A stretch of 64,000 nucleotides of DNA from positions 248,001 through 312,000 of the forward strand of contig NZ_SKCG01000001.1 in NCBI RefSeq assembly GCF_005434915.1, in the 5' to 3' direction. Below, piece by piece: positions 15,931-24,578 of the stretch (position 1 is the first letter of the stretch; every line of letters begins with the position of its first letter). This stretch comes from Aurantiacibacter suaedae. GTDB lineage: Bacteria; Pseudomonadota; Alphaproteobacteria; Sphingomonadales; Sphingomonadaceae. Both the position numbers and the translations under genes were made by a program. The notes under the pieces were generated by a model that did no database searches, had not been told where the DNA came from, and saw only the letters and a program-made list of their open reading frames with translations.

Positions 15931-16535
15931 TGAGTTGCAATCACGAAGAAGAGACGGTCGGCAATAGCAAGCTGCCGGTTCCCGAAGACGTTCAGGAAGC
16001 TATCCGCACGCTCATCCGCTGGGCGGGCGACGATCCAACGCGCGAGGGCCTGACGGACACCCCGGCGCGCGTGGCGCGGGCATGGAAGGAATATTGCCAG
16101 GGCTACGAGGAAGATCCGCGCGTTCATCTTTCGCGTGTGTTCCACGAGGTCGGCGGGTATGACGAGATCGTGCTGCTTAAGGACATTCCGTTCCAGAGCC
16201 ACTGCGAACACCACATGGCCCCCATCATCGGCAAGGCGGCGATCGCCTATCTGCCGACCGACAAGGTGGTGGGCATCTCGAAATTGGCGCGCGTGCTGCA
16301 CGGCTATTCCCGGCGCTTGCAGATTCAGGAACGGCTGACGGCCGAGGTCGCCCAGTGCATTCAGGATGAGCTTCAACCGCGCGGCGTGGCCGTGGTGATC
16401 GAGGCGAGCCATGCCTGCATGTCGGCGCGCGGCGTGCGCACGCAAGGCGTGAGCATGGTGACGAGCCGGGTGATGGGCCTGTTCCGCAAGGACCATCGCA
16501 GCCGCGAGGAAGTGCTCAAGCTGATGGGCTATTGA
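15930..16535 (+). CDS. folE: GTP cyclohydrolase I
   Basis: First enzyme of tetrahydrofolate and pterin synthesis; converts GTP to 7,8-dihydroneopterin triphosphate. The 201 residues from the ATG at 15930 ([11 protein letters not shown]) match the family. The zinc ligands are in [12 protein letters not shown] and [13 protein letters not shown], and the substrate pocket includes [12 protein letters not shown] and RLQIQERLT. The start overlaps the preceding stop by one base, so translation is coupled to the phospholipase-family gene. The longer frame back to 15534 is antisense-like noise inside that gene and is rejected. murA follows after 43 bases. Confidence 0.95.
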   Translation: MSCNHEEETVGNSKLPVPEDVQEAIRTLIRWAGDDPTREGLTDTPARVARAWKEYCQGYEEDPRVHLSRVFHEVGGYDEIVLLKDIPFQSHCEHHMAPIIGKAAIAYLPTDKVVGISKLARVLHGYSRRLQIQERLTAEVAQCIQDELQPRGVAVVIEASHACMSARGVRTQGVSMVTSRVMGLFRKDHRSREEVLKLMGY

Positions 16536-16578
16536 TGCGCGCTGGCTGCGTCGCAGATCAAGTTAAGGACATACGAGA

Positions 16579-17871
16579 ATGACGGCATTGCGAGTTCGCG
16601 GCGGGCAAAAGCTGAGCGGACGGATCGAGCCATCGGCCAACAAGAATGCGGTGCTCCCGGTGCTCTGCGCTACGCTGCTGAGCGACGCGCCGATCATGCT
16701 GCGCAACGTGCCCGAGATCACCGATGTGACGCGCATTCACGCGTTTTTCTCCGAGCTTGGCAGCACGGTGGAGTGGGACAAGGCAGCCAAGACCTTCGCC
16801 ATCGATCACTCGACCATTTCCTCCAGCGCGCGGGCCAGCCTGCCGCAGGCGATGCGGGCCTCGATCATGATGATCCCCGGCCTGCTCGCGCGGCTCGGCG
16901 AGGCGCGGCTTGAGCATGAGGTGAAGGGCTGCACGCTCGGCGCGCGCGAGATCGATCCGCATGTCGAGGTGTTCCGCAACTTCGGGGCCGAGGTGTCGTC
17001 CGAAGGCCGCCACATCGTGTTCCGCCAGCGCGGCGCGGGCGAGGCGACCCGCATGTGGCTCGAATATGCTTCGGTGACGACCACCGAGAACTTCATCATC
17101 TCGGCGCTCAATGCCAAGGGCACCAGCCAGATCGTGAATGCCGCGTGCGAACCGCATGTGCAGGAGCTGTGCGCGTTCCTCGAAAAGATGGGCGCGCGGA
17201 TCAAGGGCAAGGGCACCTCGATGGTCAGCATCGAGGGCGAGCCTACGTTCACCAGCGTCGACTACACCTTCGCCGACGACTATCACGAGGTTGCGACCTT
17301 CCTCGCACTGGCGGCGGTGACAGGCGGCGATATTTCGGTGCGCAACGGCTGCCCCGAGCATTTCATGCTGATCGACCGCACGTTCGAGAAGTTCGGCGCC
17401 CATGTCGAACACAAGGATGGCTGGTCGCGCATGGAAGCGCCCGAGCGGTTGAGCGTGAAAGACAACTTCACCTCGCACCTCACCGTGAAGGTGGAAGCCG
17501 CACCCTGGCCCTATATCCCGGCCGACCTGCTGCCGATCTTCATCGCGCTCGGCGTGAAGGCCGAAGGGCAGGTGATGTTCTGGAACAAGGTGTACGAAGG
17601 CGGGCTGACCTGGCATACCGAACTGTCGCTGTTCGGTGCCCACACTTTGCTGTGCGACCCGCACCGCCTGATCACCTTCGGCGGCGAGAAGCTGGTGCCG
17701 GCAACGGTGACCAGCCCCTACATCATCCGTGTTGCCATCGCGATGCTGATGGTGGCGGCAAGCATCGATGGCGAGAGCACCATTCTCGATGCCGATCCGA
17801 TCCGCCGTGCGCATCCCGATTTCGTGAAGAACATCGATTCGCTTGGCGTCGATGTCGAATGGGGCGATTGA
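16579..17871 (+). CDS. murA: UDP-N-acetylglucosamine 1-carboxyvinyltransferase, divergent type
   Basis: Enolpyruvyl transferase that commits UDP-GlcNAc to peptidoglycan, using phosphoenolpyruvate. The 430 residues match MurA length. Lys22-Asn23 (SANKNAVLPVL) is intact, and the catalytic Cys is Cys118 in KGCTLGAREID, equivalent to the fosfomycin-target Cys115 of E. coli. Other regions differ from the textbook enzyme: the segment usually reading FPTDMQAQ is WPYIPADLLPIF, and the C-terminal helix carries SPYIIRVAIAMLMVAASIDG. It is therefore a diverged MurA subgroup, and I cannot tell whether it is the only copy in the genome. Fosfomycin sensitivity is predicted from the cysteine. It follows folE on the same strand and ends at a strong terminator. 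Confidence 0.82.
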   Translation: MTALRVRGGQKLSGRIEPSANKNAVLPVLCATLLSDAPIMLRNVPEITDVTRIHAFFSELGSTVEWDKAAKTFAIDHSTISSSARASLPQAMRASIMMIPGLLARLGEARLEHEVKGCTLGAREIDPHVEVFRNFGAEVSSEGRHIVFRQRGAGEATRMWLEYASVTTTENFIISALNAKGTSQIVNAACEPHVQELCAFLEKMGARIKGKGTSMVSIEGEPTFTSVDYTFADDYHEVATFLALAAVTGGDISVRNGCPEHFMLIDRTFEKFGAHVEHKDGWSRMEAPERLSVKDNFTSHLTVKVEAAPWPYIPADLLPIFIALGVKAEGQVMFWNKVYEGGLTWHTELSLFGAHTLLCDPHRLITFGGEKLVPATVTSPYIIRVAIAMLMVAASIDGESTILDADPIRRAHPDFVKNIDSLGVDVEWGD

Positions 17872-17897
17872 ACCGATTCTACTGCCGTTGTGGCACG

Positions 17898-17935
17898 AAA
17901 AAGGGCGGCGTTCCGGTTGGAGCGCCGCCCTTTTT
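17898..17935. terminator. bidirectional intrinsic terminator between murA and prx
   Basis: AAAAAGGGCGGCG (17898-17910) pairs with CGCCGCCCTTTTT (17923-17935) across a 12-base loop. With five As on one side and five Ts on the other it can stop both convergent transcripts. It is 26 bases after the murA stop and 15 bases after the prx stop. Confidence 0.92.
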
Positions 17936-17950
17936 CATTACGAATTTGCC

Positions 17951-18430
17951 TCAGAGCTGGCCGAGCATGTGCTCCGCGCTCGAAACCTTGAACTCGCCCG
18001 GGCCTTCGACGTTCAGCTCTTCGACCACGCCATCGTTGACGATCATCGAGAAACGCTGCGCACGTGTGCCCATGCCATAGCCCGAGAAATCGGCATCGAG
18101 GCCGAGCGCAGTAGCGAAGTCGGCGCTGCCATCGGCCAGCATGGTAACATCGTCGGAGCCGGCATCTTTGCCCCATGCGCCCATCACGAACGCGTCGTTA
18201 ACCGAGAGGCAGGCGATCTCGTCGATACCCTTGGCCTTGAGATCGGCCGCCTTTTCGACATAGCCGGGCAGGTGCTTGGCCGAGCAGGTGGGTGTGAAAG
18301 CGCCGGGTACGCCGAACAGCGCCACCTTCTTGCCGGCGAAGAACTCGCTCGATTGCACGGCATCGGGGCCATCGGCGGTCGCCTTGACCAGTTTCACGTC
18401 GGGAATCTTGTCGCCTTGGGAAATCGTCAT
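17951..18430 (-). CDS. peroxiredoxin of the Prx5 (atypical 2-Cys) group
   Basis: Thiol peroxidase that reduces hydrogen peroxide and organic hydroperoxides. The 159 residues match the Prx5 family, whose signature [17 protein letters not shown] contains the peroxidatic Cys49. A second cysteine, Cys74 ([11 protein letters not shown]), is present and could act in resolution, or reduction may come from glutathione or glutaredoxin. The active-site Arg is in [10 protein letters not shown]. No glutaredoxin domain is fused. It is a single-gene unit converging on murA and divergent from ahcY. A redox theme recurs with gor and trxA elsewhere in the window. Confidence 0.92.
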   Translation of the reverse strand: MTISQGDKIPDVKLVKATADGPDAVQSSEFFAGKKVALFGVPGAFTPTCSAKHLPGYVEKAADLKAKGIDEIACLSVNDAFVMGAWGKDAGSDDVTMLADGSADFATALGLDADFSGYGMGTRAQRFSMIVNDGVVEELNVEGPGEFKVSSAEHMLGQL

Positions 18431-18598
18431 GTCAGGTATCCTTCCTGGTGAGGGTCACGCGAGACATAGGAAGACAGCCGAGCGGTTGCGAGTCATGATT
18501 TGCGCAAGGGAGGAGGGTTTACCTCGTCTTCGCGCGGCCCTATGGCTCCCCACACCTTGTGCCGCGCGGAGCCCCGGCGGCGCTCATCCCCACATGAC

Positions 18599-18603
18599 AG
18601 GAG
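18599..18603 (+). promoter_or_regulatory. ribosome binding site fixing the ahcY start
   Basis: AGGAG lies 8 bases before the GTG at 18612. It falls inside the coding sequence if the ATG at 18594 were used. This supports the GTG start. Confidence 0.65.
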
Positions 18604-18611
18604 AAGTGCGC

Positions 18612-20021
18612 GTGGCTGACGCAAAGAACGACTATATCATCAAGGACATTGCTCTGGCCGACTATGGCCGGGCCGAGATCGCCATTGCCGAAACCGAAAT
18701 GCCGGGCCTGATGGCCACGCGCGAGGAATTCGGCCCTGCGCAGCCGCTGAAGGGCGCGCGCATCACCGGCTCGCTGCACATGACGATCCAGACCGCTGTG
18801 CTGATCGAGACGCTGACCGCTCTCGGCGCCGAGGTCCGCTGGGCCACCTGCAACATCTTCTCGACGCAGGACCACGCTGCCGCCGCCATCGCCGCGCAGG
18901 ATATTCCGGTGTTCGCGGTGAAGGGCGAGAGCCTCGCGGAATACTGGGACTATGTCGGTGAGATCTTCGACTGGGACAAGGACGGCTCGGGCCATACCGC
19001 AAATATCATCCTCGACGATGGCGGCGATGCCACCATGTTCGCCCTGTGGGGCGCGCGTGTCGAAGCGGGCGAGGAGTTGCCGGCCCCGGCCAATGCTGAG
19101 GAAATTGAATTCCAGCGCTCGCTCAAGGCCTTCCTTGCGAAGAAGCCGGGTTACCTCACCGAAACGGTGAAGACCCTGCGCGGTGTTTCGGAAGAGACGA
19201 CCACCGGCGTCCACCGCCTTTACAGCCTTGCCAAGCAGGGCAAGCTGCCGTTCCCGGCCATCAACGTGAACGATAGCGTGACCAAGTCGAAGTTCGACAA
19301 CCTCTATGGCTGCCGCGAATCGCTGGTCGACGCGATCCGCCGCGCCACCGACGTGATGCTTTCGGGCAAGGTCGCCTGCGTTGCCGGCTATGGCGACGTT
19401 GGCAAAGGCTCGGCGCAGTCGCTTCGCAACGGCGGCGCGCGTGTGCTCGTCACCGAAATCGACCCGATCTGCGCGCTGCAGGCGGCGATGGAAGGTTTTG
19501 AAGTGACCACGATGGAAGACGCGGTGACCCGCGCCGACATCTTCGTCACCACCACCGGCAACGAGGACGTGATCACCGCCGATCACATGAAGGCGATGAA
19601 GCCGATGGCGATCGTCTGCAACATCGGCCACTTCGACAGCGAGATCCAGATTTCGGCGCTTTCGAACTACGAGTGGAGCGAACTCAAGCCGGGCACCGAT
19701 CTCGTCAAGTTCCCCGATGGCAAGGAAATCATCGTGCTCGCCAAGGGCCGTCTGGTGAACCTCGCCTGCGCGACCGGTCACCCCAGCTTCGTGATGAGCT
19801 GCTCGTTCACCAACCAGGTGATGGCGCAGATGGAACTCTGGGAAAAGCACGACGAATATGAAAACGACGTCTACGTGCTGCCCAAGCACCTCGACGAGAA
19901 GGTGGCGGCGCTGCACCTCGACAAGCTTGGGGTGAAGCTCTCCAAGCTCAGCCAGAAGCAGGCCGATTACATCGGCGTGCCGGTGGAAGGCCCGTTCAAG
20001 CCCGAGCACTATCGTTATTGA
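18612..20021 (+). CDS. ahcY: adenosylhomocysteinase
   Basis: Hydrolyses S-adenosylhomocysteine to homocysteine and adenosine with bound NAD, keeping methyltransferases active. A GTG start at 18612 gives 469 residues beginning (M)[18 protein letters not shown], matching family length and N-terminus; an ATG six codons upstream is the alternative. Substrate-binding [15 protein letters not shown] and the NAD Rossmann motif [15 protein letters not shown] are intact. The C-terminus PFKPEHYRY is the conserved tail that completes the partner NAD site. It is divergent from prx. divL begins 75 bases downstream, with an inverted-repeat region between. Confidence 0.96.
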   Translation: MADAKNDYIIKDIALADYGRAEIAIAETEMPGLMATREEFGPAQPLKGARITGSLHMTIQTAVLIETLTALGAEVRWATCNIFSTQDHAAAAIAAQDIPVFAVKGESLAEYWDYVGEIFDWDKDGSGHTANIILDDGGDATMFALWGARVEAGEELPAPANAEEIEFQRSLKAFLAKKPGYLTETVKTLRGVSEETTTGVHRLYSLAKQGKLPFPAINVNDSVTKSKFDNLYGCRESLVDAIRRATDVMLSGKVACVAGYGDVGKGSAQSLRNGGARVLVTEIDPICALQAAMEGFEVTTMEDAVTRADIFVTTTGNEDVITADHMKAMKPMAIVCNIGHFDSEIQISALSNYEWSELKPGTDLVKFPDGKEIIVLAKGRLVNLACATGHPSFVMSCSFTNQVMAQMELWEKHDEYENDVYVLPKHLDEKVAALHLDKLGVKLSKLSQKQADYIGVPVEGPFKPEHYRY

Positions 20022-20047
20022 CCGGGCGCTATTGATCGGGGGTTGCG

Positions 20048-20078
20048 CCCCGCGGGCAGCTTGCATCGCGGGGCTGCC
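20048..20078 (+). other. overlapping alternative hairpins between ahcY and divL
   Basis: CCCCGCG (20048-20054) can pair with CGCGGGG (20067-20073). GGCAGC (20055-20060) can pair with GCTGCC (20073-20078). The two stems interleave and share a base, and with no linker between strands they cannot form a pseudoknot, so they exclude each other. This could be a weak terminator or attenuation switch; there is no T-run. Confidence 0.35.
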
Positions 20079-20096
20079 GGTCATAGCTGACGGAAG

Positions 20097-22439
20097 ATGG
20101 AACTCTCTCCTCTTGCCGCGGCTTTGATCGGCCTGCTGCTGGCCGCGTGGACCGGGCTTGCTGCCTGGCTCACGTGGCGAGCCCGCGCGAGCGAGCGGGC
20201 GGCGCGCAGCGCGATGGTCAAGTCGCGCCGCTTGGCGCAGATGATCGAAGAATCACCAGCGGTGCCGATGCTGGTGCGCGCCGATGGCAGGATCGAAGGG
20301 CCGGACCGGCTCGCCGCCTGGCTCGGGCTCGATCATCTGCCCGAGTTCCTTTCCGAACTGGATCGCGGCACCAGTGGCCTTGCGCCGGGCGAGCTTGACC
20401 GGCTGCGCGAGGCGCTGCGCCGCACGCACAAGACGGCCGCACCGTTCTCACTGGCGTTGCAGCCGCACGGATCGACCCGCAGCTTGGCCGTCCATGGCAG
20501 CCTTGCCGATCCGGCAGTGGCAACCGGAGGGGCGGCGCTGACCTGGTGGTTCGACTTTTCCTCAAGTCAGGTTGAACTTGAGCGCCTGCGTGCAGACGCG
20601 GTGCGTGCCCGTGCCGATTTCATCGCGCTCATCGGCCTGATCGAGGCTGCGCCCATGCCGATGTGGTTCCGCGGGCCGGACATGCAACTGCGGCTCGTCA
20701 ACGGTGCCTATGTCGAGGCGGTGGGGGCAAGCGATGCCAACGAAGTTGTCGCGCAGCAGATCGAACTGGTCGAGACCGTCGAGGGGCGAACTGCCGCCGA
20801 TGTCGCGTTGCAGGCGCACAGCGAAGAAGAGCCGGTCGAACGCATCGTTCCCGCCACCATTGGCAACCAGCGCCGCTCTTTGCGCGTGTCCGACCTTCCG
20901 CTGGGCGAAGACGGGGTGGCAGGCTATGCCGTCGATATCGAGGATATGGAGGAGCAGGCCCGCACTTTCCGCGCCTTCCGCGAGGCGCAGCGCTCGATGC
21001 TTGATCAGCTTTCGGTGGGCGTGGCGCAGTTCGATCCCGACCGGGTAATCGCCTTTGCCAACCAGCCTTTCGCGCGTATCTTCGCGCTGCCCGCACCGGC
21101 CCTTGCGCGTGGGCTCGATTTCGAACGCTTCATCGACATCGCGCGCGACAAGGCGCGGCTGCCCGAAGTGCGCGACTTTCCCGAGTGGCGCGGCCAGCTG
21201 CGCAAGTGGTTCTCCTCCGACAGCGCGGTGGAGGATGCCTGGACGCTGCCAGGTAACATGCACCTGCGCATCGTTGCGCAACCCATGCCCGATGGCTCGC
21301 TGGTGCTGGTGGCCGAAGACCGTTCCGAGCAGCTCGCACTTTCTGCCACCAGGGACACCTTGCTGCGCACCCGCACGGCCACATTCGATTCACTGTTCGA
21401 GGCGCTGGCGGTGTTTGCGCCCAATGGCCAGATCCAGCTGTGGAACCGCAGCTTCCCCTCGACCTGGGGCCTCGACGAAGATTTCTTCGACAAGCATCCG
21501 CATGTCGACGCCCTGCTCGAACAGCTCGGCACGCGTCTGGCGCGGCCGGGACAGCGCACGGCAATCGGCGAGGTGGTCCGCGCCGCCACGCTTGACCGGC
21601 AGCACAAGAGCGGGCGGGTGCTGATGGCCGACGGGCGCACGCTCGAATTTGCCGGCGTGCCGCTGCCCGACGGCAACGGTCTGCTTACCGTGCTCGACGT
21701 GACCGATTCGACAAAGGCCGAGGCCGCGCTGCGCGAACGCAATGCCGCGCTGGAAGAAGCGGACGCGATGAAGACGCGGTTCCTCGCCAATATGTCTTAC
21801 GAGTTCCGTACGCCGCTGACCTCGATCGGCGGCTTTGCCGAACTGCTGGCGAGTGGCATCGCGGGCAACCTGAGCGATCAGGCGCAGGACTACGTGAACG
21901 CGATCATCGCTTCGGTCGAACGGCTGACGCAGCAGATCGAGACCGTGCTCGACCTGACGCAGAGCGAGGCAGGCCTGCTGCCGATGGCGCAGGAAGAGAT
22001 CGCTCTGTTTGCTTTCCTCACCCGCGTGGTGCGCGAGCGCGAAGAGGCTATCGAAGCGAAGAACATTACGCTCGACCTGCGCGGCGATCGTTCGGCCGGT
22101 TCGATCACCGGCGATGCACGGCAGTTGGCGCGGGCCGTGGGCAATGTGCTCGACAACGCGATTTCGGCGACCGGCAGCAAGGGGCGCGTGCTCGTTGCCC
22201 TGCAGCGGCGCAAGTCGGGCGTGCAGATCGTGATTTCGGATAATGGCGCGGGGATGAAGCCGTCGGAACTGGCGCGCGCGCTCGACGGCTATCGGCGTCC
22301 CGGCACTGGCGAAGACAAGGCGGGCAAACGCGGTCTCGGCTTACCGCTCGCCAGGCAGTTGATCGAGGCGCACAACGGCAGGCTCGAAATTCAGTCGGAG
22401 AAGGGCGTGGGCACCACCGCCACGATCTATCTGCCATGA
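20097..22439 (+). CDS. divL: DivL-like cell-cycle kinase with tyrosine in the H-box
   Basis: A 780-residue membrane-anchored PAS/histidine-kinase-like protein. One N-terminal membrane helix (about 8-29) is followed by PAS-type sensory domains to about residue 545. The dimerisation helix carries ANMSYEFRTPLTSIGG, where the phosphorylatable His of kinases is Tyr568 (codon TAC, 21798-21800). The ATPase domain has the N-box VGNVLDNAI, G1 DNGAGMKPSE and G2 KRGLGLPLARQL. The H-to-Y change is the hallmark of Caulobacter DivL, an essential regulator that senses DivK and controls CckA and thereby CtrA. The same gene order with tsaE downstream supports the call. It overlaps tsaE by ATGA. That it works in the CckA-CtrA pathway here is inferred from the family. 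Confidence 0.88.
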   Translation: MELSPLAAALIGLLLAAWTGLAAWLTWRARASERAARSAMVKSRRLAQMIEESPAVPMLVRADGRIEGPDRLAAWLGLDHLPEFLSELDRGTSGLAPGELDRLREALRRTHKTAAPFSLALQPHGSTRSLAVHGSLADPAVATGGAALTWWFDFSSSQVELERLRADAVRARADFIALIGLIEAAPMPMWFRGPDMQLRLVNGAYVEAVGASDANEVVAQQIELVETVEGRTAADVALQAHSEEEPVERIVPATIGNQRRSLRVSDLPLGEDGVAGYAVDIEDMEEQARTFRAFREAQRSMLDQLSVGVAQFDPDRVIAFANQPFARIFALPAPALARGLDFERFIDIARDKARLPEVRDFPEWRGQLRKWFSSDSAVEDAWTLPGNMHLRIVAQPMPDGSLVLVAEDRSEQLALSATRDTLLRTRTATFDSLFEALAVFAPNGQIQLWNRSFPSTWGLDEDFFDKHPHVDALLEQLGTRLARPGQRTAIGEVVRAATLDRQHKSGRVLMADGRTLEFAGVPLPDGNGLLTVLDVTDSTKAEAALRERNAALEEADAMKTRFLANMSYEFRTPLTSIGGFAELLASGIAGNLSDQAQDYVNAIIASVERLTQQIETVLDLTQSEAGLLPMAQEEIALFAFLTRVVREREEAIEAKNITLDLRGDRSAGSITGDARQLARAVGNVLDNAISATGSKGRVLVALQRRKSGVQIVISDNGAGMKPSELARALDGYRRPGTGEDKAGKRGLGLPLARQLIEAHNGRLEIQSEKGVGTTATIYLP

Positions 22440-22891
22440 GCGCCGAAGTCGCGCTGCCCGATCTTGCCGCGATGCAAGCGCTGGGCGACCGCATCGCGAA
22501 GCTGATTGAGCCGGGAGATGTGGTGGCGCTTGAAGGCGACCTCGGCACGGGCAAGACGACGTTGGCACGCACGATCATCGCTGCGCTGGGGCACGAGGGC
22601 GAGGTGCCGTCGCCCAGCTTCACCATCGTCGAGATGTACGACCATCTTTCGCCGCCGCTGGTCCACGCCGATTTCTACCGGCTCGAACACCCCTCGGAAA
22701 CCGACGAGATCGGGCTCGACGACTATCGCGAGGGCGCAGTGCTGATTGCCGAATGGCCAAAGCACGCCGGCGGCTTCGCGCATGAGCCTGCCTGCCTCGC
22801 CATCACGCTCCAGTTTCGCGACGAAAACGGGGAAGGGGGGCGCAAGGCGATTGTCGAGCCGGGGCAAGCTTGGCTAGGGCGGTGGCGATGA
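22436..22891 (+). CDS. tsaE: tRNA threonylcarbamoyladenosine biosynthesis ATPase TsaE
   Basis: P-loop ATPase that drives the TsaB-TsaD complex in making t6A at position 37 of ANN-decoding tRNAs. The 151 residues are the family length. Walker A GDLGTGKT is at residues 34-41 (Lys40), followed by PSPSFTIVEMY and the HADFYRLEH motif typical of TsaE. TsaB and TsaD are not in the window. The start overlaps the divL stop (ATGA), and the stop overlaps the amgK start (ATGA at 22888-22891). tsaE between divL and amgK is a conserved arrangement in this class. Confidence 0.93.
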   Translation: MSAEVALPDLAAMQALGDRIAKLIEPGDVVALEGDLGTGKTTLARTIIAALGHEGEVPSPSFTIVEMYDHLSPPLVHADFYRLEHPSETDEIGLDDYREGAVLIAEWPKHAGGFAHEPACLAITLQFRDENGEGGRKAIVEPGQAWLGRWR

Positions 22892-23865
22892 CTCAGACTC
22901 TCCCGCGCCGCATCGACGAGTTTCTGGCCGAATCTGGCTGGGCCACTCCTCAGATCGAGGCGCTGCCCGGCGATGCCAGCTTCCGCCGCTATTTCCGCCT
23001 CAATCGCGAGGGCAAGGCTGCGCTCTTGATGGACGCGCCGCCCCCGCACGAGGATGTGCGCCCGTTCCTTCATGTCGCCCACTGGCTCAATGGGCAGGGC
23101 ATGCGCGCGCCGCACATATACGCCCAGTGCGACGAGCGCGGGCTAGTCTTGCTCGAGGACTTCGGGCTGGACCGGATGCGCGATTGGCTAGATGAAAACC
23201 CGGCTGACGAAACGCGGGTCTATTCCGAGGCGATCGATGCGCTGGTGGCCTTGCACCGTTGCGAGCCCGGCCCATTCGCGCCCTATGATATGGCAACTTA
23301 TCTGCGCGAGGTCACGCTGCTGCCCGAGTGGTTCTGTCCGCAGGCTGGCATCGAGGTCGATGCGGAAGGGTTCGAGGCGGCATGGCGCGAGGTGCTGACC
23401 CCGCTGCTTGACCGCCAGACGCCCGGCGTCACCGTCCTGCGCGATTATCATGCCGAAAACATCATGCTGTTGGCAGATGGCTCGCAAGGGCTGATCGACT
23501 TTCAGGATGCGCTGGTTGGCCACCCGGCTTATGACCTCGTCTCGTTGTTGCAGGATGCGCGCCGTGACGTCTCGGAGGAGCTGGAGGCGGCCATGCTCGA
23601 CCACTATTGCCAGGAGGCCGGTTGCGACGAGCACTTCGCCGCCGACTATGCCCGGCTTGGGGCGCAGCGGAACGCCAAGATTGTCGGCATTTTTGCGCGC
23701 CTCAACCAGCGCGACGGCAAACCGCGCTACCTCTCTATGATCCCGCGCGTGTGGGAAGCGATGGAGCGCGATCTGGCGCATCCGGCGCTGGCCCCGGTCG
23801 CGCGCTGGTTCGATGCCAACATCCCGGACGAAATCCGCGCCAACAAGGGCAAACTGACCGCATGA
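22888..23865 (+). CDS. amgK: N-acetylmuramate/N-acetylglucosamine kinase, phosphotransferase fold
   Basis: A 325-residue aminoglycoside-phosphotransferase-fold kinase. The catalytic loop RDYHAEN includes Asp186 and Asn191, and the metal-binding IDFQD has Asp204. In Pseudomonas and Caulobacter the gene next to murU encodes AmgK, which phosphorylates the anomeric carbon of MurNAc so MurU can make UDP-MurNAc, bypassing de novo synthesis and fosfomycin block. The N-terminus PGDASFRRYFRL is typical of this group. The start is the ATG at 22888, overlapping tsaE by ATGA; murU overlaps in turn. Antibiotic phosphorylation is unlikely given the context. Substrate is inferred from the murU pairing. Confidence 0.87.
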   Translation: MTQTLPRRIDEFLAESGWATPQIEALPGDASFRRYFRLNREGKAALLMDAPPPHEDVRPFLHVAHWLNGQGMRAPHIYAQCDERGLVLLEDFGLDRMRDWLDENPADETRVYSEAIDALVALHRCEPGPFAPYDMATYLREVTLLPEWFCPQAGIEVDAEGFEAAWREVLTPLLDRQTPGVTVLRDYHAENIMLLADGSQGLIDFQDALVGHPAYDLVSLLQDARRDVSEELEAAMLDHYCQEAGCDEHFAADYARLGAQRNAKIVGIFARLNQRDGKPRYLSMIPRVWEAMERDLAHPALAPVARWFDANIPDEIRANKGKLTA

Positions 23866-24578
23866 CCACGCTCGCTTCCGATACCGCCATGGTGCTGGCC
23901 GCAGGTATGGGCAAGCGGATGCGCCCGCTCACTGCATCGATGCCCAAGCCGATGGTGCGGGTGATGGGCAAGCCCATGATCGATCATGCGCTCGACCGGC
24001 TTGCCGATGCCGGGGTGGCCAAGGCGCTGGTCAACGTTCACTATATGCCCGATACGCTCGAAGCGCACCTAGCCGAGCGTAAGGACCCTGCCATCACCAT
24101 CTCGGACGAGCGACCGCAGCTGCTTGAGACCGGGGGCGGGCTGGTGAAGGCGCAGGATCAGCTGCCCGATCCGTTCTTCTGCCTGAACTCGGACAACATC
24201 TGGCTCGACGGCCCGCGCAACTGCTTTGCCGACCTCTCGGTCCGATGGGACCCCGAACAGATGGACGCGCTGCTGCTGGTCGTCGCGCACAAGGGCGCGG
24301 TGAATTTTCGCGGTCTGGGCGACTTCCATATGGACGCGGCAGGCCGCCTGCGCCGCCGGAACAAGCCACGGGTGGCACCCTTCGTGTTCACCGGCATTCA
24401 GCTTGTATCGAAACGCCTGCTGCGCGATGCGCCCGAAGGACCGTTTTCCACGAATGTCCTGTGGGACCGCGCCATCGAAGAGGGGCGATTGTTCGGCTTG
24501 CCGTTCACCGGCCAATGGTTCGAGGTTGGCACCCCGCAAATGATCGCGCCGACCGAAGACGCGCTCAGGAATGTCTGA
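23862..24578 (+). CDS. murU: N-acetylmuramate alpha-1-phosphate uridylyltransferase
   Basis: A 238-residue nucleotidyltransferase joining UTP to MurNAc-1-phosphate to give UDP-MurNAc in peptidoglycan recycling. The sugar-nucleotide signature LAAGMGKRMRPLT (12-24) and Lys29 (MPKPM) are present, with metal Asp in LNSDNIW. The start at 23862 makes an ATGA overlap with amgK; a longer frame back to 23607 lies inside amgK and is rejected. addB begins 8 bases before its stop. The short length, without a C-terminal hexapeptide domain, distinguishes it from GlmU and GlgC. The assignment depends on the amgK neighbour. Confidence 0.88.
   Translation: MTTLASDTAMVLAAGMGKRMRPLTASMPKPMVRVMGKPMIDHALDRLADAGVAKALVNVHYMPDTLEAHLAERKDPAITISDERPQLLETGGGLVKAQDQLPDPFFCLNSDNIWLDGPRNCFADLSVRWDPEQMDALLLVVAHKGAVNFRGLGDFHMDAAGRLRRRNKPRVAPFVFTGIQLVSKRLLRDAPEGPFSTNVLWDRAIEEGRLFGLPFTGQWFEVGTPQMIAPTEDALRNV

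Noticed and set aside
18540-18593. Possible S-adenosylhomocysteine riboswitch before ahcY; the last bases (CGGCGCTCAT) resemble the 3' part of the SAH aptamer consensus
   Set aside because: I could not find the matching 5' core (GAGGAGCGCUGC-like) or the CAGGCUCG segment in the short leader, so the resemblance is too limited.
20048-20078. H-type pseudoknot between ahcY and divL
   Set aside because: The two stems have no linker bases between their strands, so both cannot form at once; only alternative hairpins are possible.
22888-23865. Aminoglycoside resistance gene
   Set aside because: The fold is shared, but the coupled murU gene and wall-recycling context favour AmgK; there is no sign of horizontal transfer.
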